A stretch of DNA of 64,000 nucleotides, from contig CAKKNE010000005.1 of NCBI GenBank assembly GCA_918797485.1, positions 124,001 to 188,000 on the forward strand, read 5' to 3'. Below the pieces are notes generated by a model that did not search any database, had not been told where the DNA came from, and saw only the letters and a list, made by a program, of their open reading frames with translations. The position numbers were made by a program, and so were the translations under genes. Of the stretch, positions 1 to 8,072 are shown in pieces. Source of the DNA: Pelagomonas calceolata. Lineage: Eukaryota > Sar > Pelagophyceae > Pelagomonadales > Pelagomonadaceae. Numbering within the stretch: the first letter of the stretch is position 1; each line of letters begins with the position of its first letter.

Positions 1-132
1 CTCGTAACTCTTGAACTTCGACGCTTCGTACTTGAAGTACAGCTTCTTCGAGTCGCTGCGCGCGATGTAGCCCGGGTACCAGGTGCCGTTCACCTCGTAG
101 TCGACCGAATCTCCTACGACCCATTTGACCAT
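1..132 (-). CDS. Tudor/Agenet-like protein, N-terminal fragment
   Basis: An open frame of 44 codons starts with ATG at 132 on the minus strand and runs off the window edge. The visible part reads MVKWVVGDSVDYEV, then a segment with WYPGYI and KKLYFKYE. The pattern of a VGDxVxY strand, a W/Y-G turn and a KxYxxKY strand resembles the small beta-barrels of Tudor, Agenet or MBT-type readers. This is an inference from a short piece; no catalytic motif is visible and the rest lies outside the window. It shares a 448-bp divergent promoter region with the DDX55 gene. Confidence 0.5.
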   Translation of the reverse strand, partial: MVKWVVGDSVDYEVNGTWYPGYIARSDSKKLYFKYEASKFKSYE

Positions 133-365
133 GGCTGTGCTTTCTTCAGGCGTAGCACTTGCCTCCGATGATTCGTTCGCCCCGATTTTGCAAATCGGAG
201 CAGGCTGAGAGCAGCCTCTCTGGTGCTCGATTGGTGGGCGTCGGGCAAATGTGCAGCGCGCGCAGCTAGCTGGGATACGCGTGGGCACAAATAATAGGCT
301 TTTAGCCGCCTGGACGACCGCTGGGCCAGCGATCAGAGCCAAAAAAAAGAGGCGCCGAGGTCGGA

Positions 366-388
366 ACTAGCGAATGTAACACACTAGG
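366..388. promoter_or_regulatory. CTAG-hairpin promoter motif, copy 1
   Basis: ACTAGCGAATG followed by TAACACACTAGG. It matches the recurrent pattern GCTAGCGG-N-TGTAAGACACTAGC, with CTAGC/CTAG arms. It lies 192 bp from the DDX55 start and 233 bp from the minus-strand start at 132. It is one of at least 14 copies in the window. Confidence 0.6.
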
Positions 389-580
389 AAGCTCTCCGAC
401 TCTGTGTTCAGTGGGCGATACGCGTGCGTGGACGCCTCTGGCTGCCGCAGAATCGCTTCAGGCTACACCCACGCCGTCACCGAGCGCTGCTCCGGTTTGT
501 GGCAATAACGCGAGCGTGGCTGCTTAGGCTGCACTTGCTACACCCAGCCTCAAACGCCGCCGCAGCGAAGGACGGACAAA

Positions 581-2532
581 ATGGCGCAGCAGTCCTTCGC
601 CGCCCTCCGCCCGACGCTCAGTCAAGCAACGTTAGCCTGTCTACGAGATGACTTCCACTTTTCAACAATGACGCCGGTCCAGGCCGCCTCATTACCTCTC
701 CTCTTGACGCAGAAGGACGTCGTCGCCGAAGCAGTGACCGGATCGGGCAAGACGATTGCGTTCGCCGTCGCGGCGGTCGAGGCTACTGCGCGTCTGGAGA
801 GAGGACCTATTCGTGTTGTCTGCGTTTCTCCAACAAGGGAGCTCGCGGCTCAAACCTCCCGAGTCTTCGCCACGCTGTGCAAAGCGCATTCACTCAACAG
901 CGAGTTGATCACGGGCGGTTCAACAGTGGAGGCGCCGGAACGATGCGATATACTAATAGCGACGCCCGGTAGACTTGATGACTTACTGTCAAGAGCAATC
1001 CTAGACGTTTCCGGTGTTGAATTACTCATTCTAGATGAGGCTGATGTCTTGTTAGAGCTGGGGTTTGCCTTACAGATCGATCGCATCATGAAACGCTTAC
1101 CTCGACAAAGAAGGACGTGTCTCTTCTCGGCAACGCAAACGCGAGCAGTCCGCGACTTGGCGAGGGCGGGATTGAGGAACCCCGCTTCTGTCTCGGTCAA
1201 GGTCAACTCTGGATCTGAGACGGGCAAGACGCCCACAGAATTAGTTTCGCAGCACGTCATTTGTCGCGCCGAGGACAAGCTACGATGTGCCCTGGACTTA
1301 CTCAAAACAGCGAGGAAGTCGTTAGTGTTCTTCGACTCCTGCGCCGCCGTAGACTTTTTTGGAAGGGCTCTCAAAGCCGCGAACGTGGCGGAACGGGGCC
1401 TCCCTATCATAAACGCGTTGCACGGGAAAATGGCGCCAAAAAAGAGGAGGGCCGTCTGGGCCCAGTTCCGCGAATGTACTTCCGAGAGGGTCGCGCTGCT
1501 GTGCACGGACGTCGCGGCGCGGGGCCTCGACGTGGACGACGTCGACCTCGTGATCCAAGTCGACGCGCCGCAAAAACCCGACACTTTTGTCCATCGCGCG
1601 GGGCGGACGGCGCGGGCTGGTCGTAGTGGCAGGGCGGTTTTACTACTAGAGCCCCACGAGGACGCGTACCCGGAGTTGTTGAGACTGCGGGGGGCCGCTA
1701 CTACGTCTGTAGAAGTTGAGGTGACAGGTGCTGATGAGTTGAGAACATCTCTGGAAGAAGCGTGCATCAAAGATCGAGCCATCCTCGAGAAGGGCACGAT
1801 CGCCTTCACTAGTCATGTGCGAGCGTACTTGGAGCACCGGCTGCCGTACATCTTTCGGTGGGAGAAGCTAGACGTCGGTCAGTGAGTCAGCGTCCGTTCT
1901 GAACTTTTCAGTTGCGTCGACGGCGCGCCGCGCCGCCTCGACGCCGTCTTCATGATCACGCGAGAGCCGTGGCCGTGTCGCGACGCTGTCGTTCACGCAC
2001 AGGCTCGACGGCGCGGCTCTACGCTCTGCTGAAGCTGCCGGACATGCCGGAATTGCGGAAACGAGCCAAGGCTGCTGGGAAGAGGGGCAAGGACTGGATG
2101 ACGGCCTTTGCCTTTGAGCGGCGCGACGTCAAGACCGGTACCATAAAATATGCTGATCAAAAACGGGAAGCGGCGCGCCTGAAAAGGGTGGCGGCCGAGA
2201 AAGTTGTTAGGGAGGAGAAGAAGCTCGCTGCGTCGGCGGCGCCTCCTCCGGTACGTAAGAGGAAAGACGAGCCGCGGAAAAGAAAAGGGCAGCACGACCA
2301 GATCCTCGAGGACTGGAGTGAATTTGCGGAAGATGAACGGCGGCACAAGAAAGCGCGCAAGAAGAAAATTGAGGAGGACGATCCCGATCTGTTGGCGCTG
2401 GAGGCGCTGGACAATCCGTCGAAGAAGGCGGCGGCGTCGCACCAGTCCGTCAAAAATTTACGGGGCCAGAAGAAGACTGCCAAGAAGAAATCGAAAGCGT
2501 TTGCGAAGCTTCGGGGGAAGAAGAAACGGTAA
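581..2532 (+). CDS. DDX55: ATP-dependent DEAD-box RNA helicase, DDX55/Spb4 family
   Basis: Predicted nucleolar helicase for 60S ribosomal subunit assembly. All DEAD-box motifs are visible: TPVQ (31-34), AVTGSGKT (51-58), PTREL (84-88), TPGR (128-131), DEAD (152-155), SAT (183-185), then RGLD and HRAGRTARAG in the second RecA domain. FSATQTRAVRDLARAGLRNP and the C-terminal block MPELR...KRGKDW are typical of Spb4/DDX55, and a Lys-rich tail ends in RGKKKR. The frame is closed by an intron at 1878-2002 (GTCAGT...CACAG); exons 581-1877 and 2003-2532 give 608 residues in one frame. Without the intron the gene would stop just before the C-terminal extension. The start is the first ATG before the Q-motif region. 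SDA1, another 60S factor, lies at 52 kb. Confidence 0.92.
1878..2002 (+). other. Introner-like intron in the DDX55 gene
   Basis: 125-nt intron, donor GTCAGTGAGT, acceptor TTCACGCACAG. The core contains GCGCCGCCTCGACGCCGTC and ends in CGACGCTGTCGTTCACGCACAG-like sequence, both shared with introns at 33852-33985 and 41840-41982. Splicing restores the helicase frame in phase 1. Confidence 0.75.
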
Positions 2533-2860
2533 GCCCCTGCCGCGCGCCGTCAATCGCCCCGCCACGAAGCCCGTCGCCACGCCGCCGGCGAAGACGATCC
2601 GCACTGGAGCAAGCGCCTTGGTAAGTGTGTTGTGTTATGAGCGGGTCTCCCGGGGCGGGTCGCGGGGCCGGAGTAGTCGACACGGGTTTTCCAGCCACAT
2701 TCGTAGCTTTCCCCGACGCTCCGCGTTTTTCCTCCTTAGTAAATTTGTTCTACGGGAGTCCGTGATCTAGCACGACACGGCCTGCTCCTGTGCACCGGCT
2801 TTCCACGAACTGGGAGACGAGGTTTACTGAAATCCCAAGGTGCCAGGCTCAGCCAGCGCT
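2533..2860. other. Intergenic, no clear gene
   Basis: 328 bp between DDX55 and the next membrane protein. It holds a donor-like GTAAGTGTG near 2621 and an acceptor-like TTTTCCAG near 2693, so it may be a spliced 3' UTR; nothing else is recognisable. Confidence 0.4.
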
Positions 2861-3334
2861 ATGCACGTCCTCGCGGCGGCTCTCGCGGCGGCCCTCGCAC
2901 TGCGCGGCGGCGTCTCGGCGCAGCCGGTCCGGAACTCGACGCTCAGCCCGTCGCTCAGCCCGACTGTCGCGCAGACGTTCGCGCCGACGCTGACAATGGC
3001 TCCGTCAATCACACCGACGGGCACACCAGTTTGCGAGCCGCAGTGTGAGTACGACTATCATCTCACGTCGGAGCGCATGAACAAGAAGATCCTGGCCCGA
3101 GTCTACAACTTCTGCTGGATCCTCGGTGGCATGGTGGTGTTCTCGCTGGGCCTGTCGTTCCTCGGGCACTACATCCGCCACGACCGGAGCCACAAGATGC
3201 GTGTGTACTACAAGAAAAACGGAGAGGACTTCGAGGAGGACGACGATCTCGACAAACTAATCAGCGAAGGCTTAGTCGAGGAGCTGTCGACGAAACGGCT
3301 AGGGACTTTGGCCACGACGGCCGGCTCCGCATAG
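2861..3334 (+). CDS. Small type-I membrane protein with Thr/Pro-rich ectodomain
   Basis: 157 residues, start chosen at the second ATG (MHVLAAAL) because an N-terminal signal peptide begins there; an upstream in-frame ATG at 2840 would add seven residues. Order: signal peptide (1-20, ending GGVSAQ), a Ser/Thr/Pro-rich stretch with repeated S-P-T/S-L units (about 25-52), a short segment with two Cys (CEPQC), one membrane span (WILGGMVVFSLGLSFLG), then an acidic cytosolic tail (EDFEEDDDLDKLI). No known family is recognised; the ectodomain suggests O-glycosylation. The gene converges on the unknown minus-strand gene ending at 3401, with 66 bp between stops. Confidence 0.7.
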   Translation: MHVLAAALAAALALRGGVSAQPVRNSTLSPSLSPTVAQTFAPTLTMAPSITPTGTPVCEPQCEYDYHLTSERMNKKILARVYNFCWILGGMVVFSLGLSFLGHYIRHDRSHKMRVYYKKNGEDFEEDDDLDKLISEGLVEELSTKRLGTLATTAGSA

Positions 3335-3400
3335 ATCGCGGCCACTTCGTCGTCAATCGCGTCCAAATGGTCCATCCTTAATTTCAGGCCCTCCCCCCGT

Positions 3401-4135
3401 TCAACCCGGACCAACCAGCGCTAATAGGTCCGGCGTCTCCTCGTGTAGAGCTGGTTTGAGGCGCACATGTCCAGCAACGTCGAACTCGGGCTGCGGCTCG
3501 TCCCGCTCCAAAACATGAGCTCGAGCCTCGTCGGGGCCGTAGAAGCGCGGTGTGAGGTCGAAGGACTCCTTTCGCTCTCCTAATACTTCTGCTAATCTAA
3601 CATTTCCGGCGTACAACGGCTCGTCCTCGTCGATGGGCCGGTGGTCTTCACCGGGCAACCTTACCGCTTCGCACTCGCCGTCGTGGGGCTCGTGGTTGCC
3701 CTGAAATTCTAGGTGGAATTTGTTCTCGCCCGTGGACGTCGTCTCGGGGCCGTCCGGTCTCACACCACTTCTACCTTCGTCGAAGGGCGTGAAGTAGGTC
3801 GCCGCGTCCTCGTCGTGTTCTTCGGGCCACAATCTTCTATTCTCTTCGGCCGGGCGCTGCCGTTCGGGCGCTGAAAACGCTGAACCGAACAGATAGCCGC
3901 TCAGTGATTCGGTCCTACCCAGCCGCGCCGCCCGCGCGTCGGCGTGGGACCAGGCTTCGCCGTCGATGGGCGCGTGCTTCGTCTTCGGCTTCGTCGCGTT
4001 GTGCGGCCGCCGGCCGTGGCTCCCGGACGTGGCGCTCGGCTTGTCGTGCGCGCCGTCGACGTGCTGCTTGCGCGACCAGTTGGGGGCGTGGTGGGCCTCC
4101 ATGGTGTTGACGTGCCGCGCCGCGGTCTCAGCCAT
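3401..4135 (-). CDS. Hydrophilic protein of unknown function
   Basis: 244-residue open frame without a recognised domain. It is rich in His, Glu, Asp, Arg and Pro, has no membrane span or signal peptide, and looks largely disordered; a short block (ENKFHLEFQGNHEP) and a C-terminal region (TPRFYGPDEARAHVLERD) are the least biased parts. Its upstream side faces the exonuclease gene across a region with a CTAG-hairpin promoter motif at 4410, which supports it being a real gene. Function unknown. Confidence 0.6.
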   Translation of the reverse strand: MAETAARHVNTMEAHHAPNWSRKQHVDGAHDKPSATSGSHGRRPHNATKPKTKHAPIDGEAWSHADARAARLGRTESLSGYLFGSAFSAPERQRPAEENRRLWPEEHDEDAATYFTPFDEGRSGVRPDGPETTSTGENKFHLEFQGNHEPHDGECEAVRLPGEDHRPIDEDEPLYAGNVRLAEVLGERKESFDLTPRFYGPDEARAHVLERDEPQPEFDVAGHVRLKPALHEETPDLLALVGPG

Positions 4136-4409
4136 CGTGGTTTTGGTGTGAATGCTCTCTGGTCGAGTTTTCTCGCCTCCTCGCGCCCGGCGGCCCGCGG
4201 TTTCGCGCGAGGACTAACGCCTACCTATCAGCGCTTGACGCGAGAGGCGTGAGACGTCCCTCACGCACGTCCCGAGGGCAGGCGAGGCTGCCAATCACGA
4301 GGCTGTGGATTATGCTTGGCAATGAGTCCAGCGCCATCAATCCAAAGGCCCCTCCAGATCAGTCGCACGACTCCCGAGGCCCCTTTTATCAATCTGAGCG
4401 CGAGGTTTT

Positions 4410-4434
4410 GCTAGTGTGTTTATACGCCGCTAGC
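4410..4434. promoter_or_regulatory. CTAG-hairpin promoter motif, copy 2
   Basis: Read on the minus strand it is GCTAGCGGCG-TATAAA-CACACTAGC, with perfect GCTAG/CTAGC arms. It sits 195 bp before ATG 4630 and 275 bp before the minus start at 4135. The centre here is TATAAA instead of TGTAAG. Confidence 0.65.
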
Positions 4435-4629
4435 TAACGCATACGTCGCGGTGCAAGCCAGCGTAGCGGCCGCCCGACCCAATTGAGCTGTTGCACGCCT
4501 TGTACACATCCCCTTTGATCGCACCTTTGCTGCGCGTGCCGAACTGTGGTCCCTGAAGTAGCAGGGAGGGGAGAGCCTCGCGTGACAGCCACTGGCTCTG
4601 GCTCACGTCGAGGGCCGCCCGCGCCCCTC

Positions 4630-5538
4630 ATGTTGCTCCGCGCCGCGGCCAGGCGCGCGCCCCGGAGGACGCAGCAGCGCACCTTCGTCGTCGCCGCGCG
4701 AAAGCAACCGCAGCAAGCTAGAGCGTACTCCTCGCCGAAGCCCCCGCATTTGACCAGTAAAACATTACCGAGAGGCAGGATCGGCTTCGTCAATGGCATC
4801 CGGCAGCTCCAGAAGAGCCTCTTGAACGGTTTTGACCAGAGACCGACGCTCTCCGAACTCCTGCCGCCGGACGCCTCAATCACGGACGTCGACAAAGAGC
4901 ACATAAAAAACTTGCCGCGCTTCGACGCCGCCGAGGACGCGGAGGTTCTACTTTGTGCTTCCGAGACGGGCTTCGACCTCGGCGTCAAAAGATTACGGAA
5001 AGCGTTACAAAGTGGCGACTCGTCCCTCACGCTCCACGGCAAGGAGCTCCACTGCCTCGGCTTCGACACGGAGCGGACGCCGACCTTCCGACTAGGCCAG
5101 CCCGAGCAGCCCGTGGCCTGCCTGCAGCTGGCCAGTCACGACCTCGTCGTGCTGTTTCTGCTGAAGAACATGAGGCATATACCGGCTTCTTTACAGGACC
5201 TGTTGGAGGACCCGGGCGTGCTGAAAGTAGGCGTGGCGTTATCCGAGGACACGAATGCGTTATCGAGGCACGCGCCCGGCTTGACTGTTCGTGGGCTTGT
5301 TGATCTGGCTCCTTTAGCAGAAGCGAGGTTTCCCTCGCTGACACGACGAGGCCTGCGGGGCTTAGTGGCCTCACTCGGTGGTCGACGACTATCAAAACAC
5401 CAGTCGACGGCTTCCTGGGGCCAGCGGACGTACACGCCGGCGATGATCCGGTACGCGGCGAACGACGCGCTTGCCGGGTTGTTTTGTTTCGGGCGGATCC
5501 TGGGCCACGACCGGGAAGACGAGCGGAAGGTCGCGTAA
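4630..5538 (+). CDS. DEDD-type 3'-5' exonuclease, organelle-targeted (WRN-exo/RNase D-like)
   Basis: About 302 residues from ATG 4630; an upstream in-frame ATG at 4546 exists but the sequence from 4630 (MLLRAAARRAPRRTQQRTF) is a typical Arg-rich mitochondrial or plastid transit peptide. The DnaQ-fold exonuclease motifs are present in order: Exo I FDTE, Exo II VGVALSEDTNAL, Exo III YAANDALAG (DEDDy type). The enzyme class removes nucleotides from 3' ends of DNA or RNA using two metal ions bound by these acidic residues. Size fits stand-alone WRN-exonuclease-like proteins. The substrate cannot be told from sequence. Confidence 0.82.
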   Translation: MLLRAAARRAPRRTQQRTFVVAARKQPQQARAYSSPKPPHLTSKTLPRGRIGFVNGIRQLQKSLLNGFDQRPTLSELLPPDASITDVDKEHIKNLPRFDAAEDAEVLLCASETGFDLGVKRLRKALQSGDSSLTLHGKELHCLGFDTERTPTFRLGQPEQPVACLQLASHDLVVLFLLKNMRHIPASLQDLLEDPGVLKVGVALSEDTNALSRHAPGLTVRGLVDLAPLAEARFPSLTRRGLRGLVASLGGRRLSKHQSTASWGQRTYTPAMIRYAANDALAGLFCFGRILGHDREDERKVA

Positions 5539-5715
5539 GAGTTTGTAGTTACATTGGAGCCCCTAGTGGCGCCGCGACGGCGTCCCGCGTCGATGTCGTC
5601 CAGCGGACGCCACCCCGACGCCATCGCCGCGGCATCGTGGACGCGTCTCGGGGCCTCTCGACGTGACGTGCATTCCCTCTCGAGATCGATGACCTACTTA
5701 GCAGCGGGGAGCGGC

Positions 5716-6204
5716 CTAGCAAACAACGCAGCACGCCTTCTTCGCCGGCGCGGGCTGCGGCTCCTCAGTTTTGACCTCCACCGCGGGCTCGGGCGCCGGC
5801 GCCTCGACCTTAATCTCGACGACCTCGTCCGCCGCCGGCTGAACGGGCGTCGGCGTCGGCGCGTCTTGCGACGTCGGCGAGCCGCCAAAGGAGAAGACGC
5901 TCAGGAACGACATCTTCGACGCCTCGGTCTCGCGCGGCTCCTTCGGCGTGTCGGGCGGCTCCGACACGTGGCGCGCGGCGACGGGCTTGTTGTCCGGCGA
6001 CGCGAGCGACATGTCGTCGTTGGCCGGCGTCGCCATGGACATGGCGCTGTCCCGCCGCTTCTCGGCGGGTGTTTCTTCTTTCACGGGACTGAAGAGGTTC
6101 CAGATCGACTGGCCGCCGACGGGCGTCGGCCGCTGGGGCTCGTTTACGCCGTCGTCGTCCACGTCCACGTCCTCGCCGCGCTCGGCGAAGCTCGGTAAGA
6201 CCAC
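5716..6204 (-). CDS. Acidic Pro/Glu-rich protein ending in a CVVC tail; 5' end unresolved
   Basis: 162 residues from the first ATG (MVLPSFAERGEDVDVDDD), low complexity, rich in Pro, Glu, Val and Ala, ending KKACCVVC. A final C-a-a-X-like CVVC with neighbouring Cys could be lipidated (inference). Coding character continues upstream of 6204 in the same and in another frame (a block reading PDKYHKPDAAAVKDS, then MEIK followed by GTAGGC), so the true start probably lies in an upstream exon near 6300-6420. No domain is recognised. A tail-anchored, disordered scaffold is the most that can be said. Confidence 0.5.
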   Translation of the reverse strand: MVLPSFAERGEDVDVDDDGVNEPQRPTPVGGQSIWNLFSPVKEETPAEKRRDSAMSMATPANDDMSLASPDNKPVAARHVSEPPDTPKEPRETEASKMSFLSVFSFGGSPTSQDAPTPTPVQPAADEVVEIKVEAPAPEPAVEVKTEEPQPAPAKKACCVVC

Positions 6205-7031
6205 GTTCGTCGGCGTCGGGAAGGCGTCGGGCTCGGCAGGTTCGGCGGCGGCGTCGTGGGTTCGCCTACCTTGATCTCCATCGTCGGCGGTGGCGTTTGG
6301 CTGTCCTTGACCGCGGCGGCGTCGGGTTTGTGATATTTATCCGGTAGCGAGGTAGGCGTCGATGCGCGTCGTTTCCGTCTCGGGCGGCCGCGTAGCGCCG
6401 TCTTGGATGAGTCTTCCGGGGCTCTTGCGGGCCTTATGTGTCTCGCGCCGCGGGTCTAGCGCGGCCTCGCGTCCGCGGAGGCTGGATCTCAACCTTGCTG
6501 GTTTTTTATTACCAGGGCGACCTCAGGCCGAGATCTCTTGCTGGCGGATTTGGCGCGTTCACAGAGCGGTTCGATCGCAGGCGTGTGGACCCGCGCGCGG
6601 CGACAGGAAGCCTAGGCAAAATCCAGTGAAAACCCGCTCGATGAGCTACACCCGAATTTACCCACGCACGCCTCTCACGCTGGAACCGAAGCATAGAAGC
6701 CGCTGTGTGAACCAATGGCCGGACTACGGGGGCGTGCGACCGCCGCCGGCCAACGGCGGCCGCGACGCTCCGCGAAACCCACTACGACGCCATGGCTGCT
6801 TGCTACGTCGTTAAGAATACGTACACGGGCCTTCCTCCAAGATGGCTGCGTGCATGGGTTTGTCGAAAAAAAAGCGCAGCAGGCGCTCGGAGCCTGCCGC
6901 ACATGGCCAGGCTCCTGTCGGACGCGAAATAAATAAGTATAGATCACGCGACCTATCGACACCCGCCGCCATTTATATAAATGTTCGTCCTCCGGCGCGT
7001 TCAGCCCGAGCGGTTACGCCTATCCCGAGCT
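6205..7031. other. Intergenic / probable 5' exon region of the CVVC gene
   Basis: The part to about 6430 probably carries unresolved 5' coding sequence of the minus-strand CVVC protein. The rest shows only weak frames with Arg/Pro-rich translations. Near 6970 an AT-rich stretch (CATTTATATAAATG) lies 55 bp before the next start and could act as a TATA element. Confidence 0.35.
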
Positions 7032-7298
7032 ATGAGCCATACAAAACAAAAACCGCTCCTTATGGACAAAATAGTGGGGTATTTCATTGGATTTTCATGT
7101 CTGCTGCTCGCGGTAGACGTCGCGCACAACAGCTACCCCGCTGCGCTGCTTTGTGTGTCATCTGCGATCGTCGCCGCGATGGCGGTGCCGGTCTCGCGAC
7201 GCCGCCGACCTCGACGCCGGTCAACCGTAACGTGGCCCAGACCGACGAATGAGGCGAACAACGCCGTTGAGCAACAGAATTTCTACGCCGGCGGCTGA
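7032..7298 (+). CDS. Mini membrane protein, tandem paralog A
   Basis: 88 residues from ATG 7032 (MSHTKQKPLL). Two membrane spans (about 12-28 and 32-50: IVGYFIGFSCLLLAV, AALLCVSSAIVAAMAV) are followed by an Arg cluster (SRRRRPRRRST) and a tail ending NFYAGG. The gene 319 bp downstream encodes a protein with the same plan and the ending CFAGG, so the two are read as a tandem duplicate. No known family is recognised. The positive cluster after the spans suggests the C-terminus is cytosolic. Confidence 0.6.
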   Translation: MSHTKQKPLLMDKIVGYFIGFSCLLLAVDVAHNSYPAALLCVSSAIVAAMAVPVSRRRRPRRRSTVTWPRPTNEANNAVEQQNFYAGG

Positions 7299-7364
7299 AG
7301 AAGGCGCGCTCGTCGCGCGCGGTCGCATCACCGCACGCCTCTGAGCGACCCCGCATCATCATGT

Positions 7365-7387
7365 ATTAGTATCATAAGCCTGATTAG
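7365..7387. promoter_or_regulatory. Degenerate CTAG-hairpin promoter motif
   Basis: ATTAGTATCATAAG followed by CCTGATTAGC. Same layout as GCTAGTATCTTAATGCCGCTAGC at 27187 but with decayed arms. It lies about 230 bp before ATG 7617. Confidence 0.4.
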
Positions 7388-7616
7388 CATTACGAACCGA
7401 TTGACGGGACACGTCCGCGGCGGCCTCTCACGTTGGGACGAGCTACAAAAAACACTGACATGCCTCTTTTTTGCAGTGCCGAATAACTGCTGTCCAGGAG
7501 CGCTGCTCTTGTGCAGAGCATACGAACAGTGCCCAACGAACGTACTTACGCCAGTTCCTCCAGCTTCGAGACATTCCTCGTACACACTGCACGCTGCAAC
7601 ACGCTGCACACCCATC

Positions 7617-7946
7617 ATGACGATGAATCGCCTGCGCACGGTGCCCCCGCGGCGCGTTGAAAGTGTCAGCAGCAGTGCGCCGGAGCGCGGCTGGACCCCT
7701 CGGCGCGTTATGCTTGCAGTAAGGTTTGCGCTTGCCGTGCTCGTGTGGGCAGCACCTTCGCCGACGACTGGGACACTATTCCTGCTATTCTCGCTCGGCT
7801 GTGTCATGGCCAAGGAGTTACCGGCGTCGGCGCGACGATTGAGACGGCCGCGGCGCCAGGAATCGGTGCCCCCCATCCCGACGGCGGCCGTCGACGCGTA
7901 TTTCACAATAACGGAGCGCGGGGCCCCGTGCTTCGCCGGCGGCTAG
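7617..7946 (+). CDS. Mini membrane protein, tandem paralog B
   Basis: 109 residues from ATG 7617 (MTMNRLRTVPPRR), chosen because the frame upstream lacks a promoter-proximal position and coding character. It has two short hydrophobic segments (VRFALAVLVWAA and TLFLLFSLGCVMA), an Arg-rich linker (RRLRRPRRQ) and a tail ending CFAGG. Plan and ending match the protein at 7032-7298. Function unknown. Confidence 0.55.
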   Translation: MTMNRLRTVPPRRVESVSSSAPERGWTPRRVMLAVRFALAVLVWAAPSPTTGTLFLLFSLGCVMAKELPASARRLRRPRRQESVPPIPTAAVDAYFTITERGAPCFAGG

Positions 7947-8072
7947 CCCGAAAGCCGAGTCGCGGCGACGGCGCCAGCGCGGCGACGGCGTGCGGGCGGC
8001 GACCAGGCGCCGACGCCCGTCGCCGCGGCGATGTGTACAGTGTATTGTGTCAATAACTAAACTTGAAGATTA

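Noticed and set aside
850-1809. Long minus-strand frame opposite the DDX55 gene
   Set aside because: Its translation is Ser/Arg-rich without domains and it mirrors a well-conserved helicase on the other strand.
6362-6814. 150-codon plus-strand frame
   Set aside because: Overlaps probable upstream coding sequence of the minus-strand CVVC gene and has no protein-like features.
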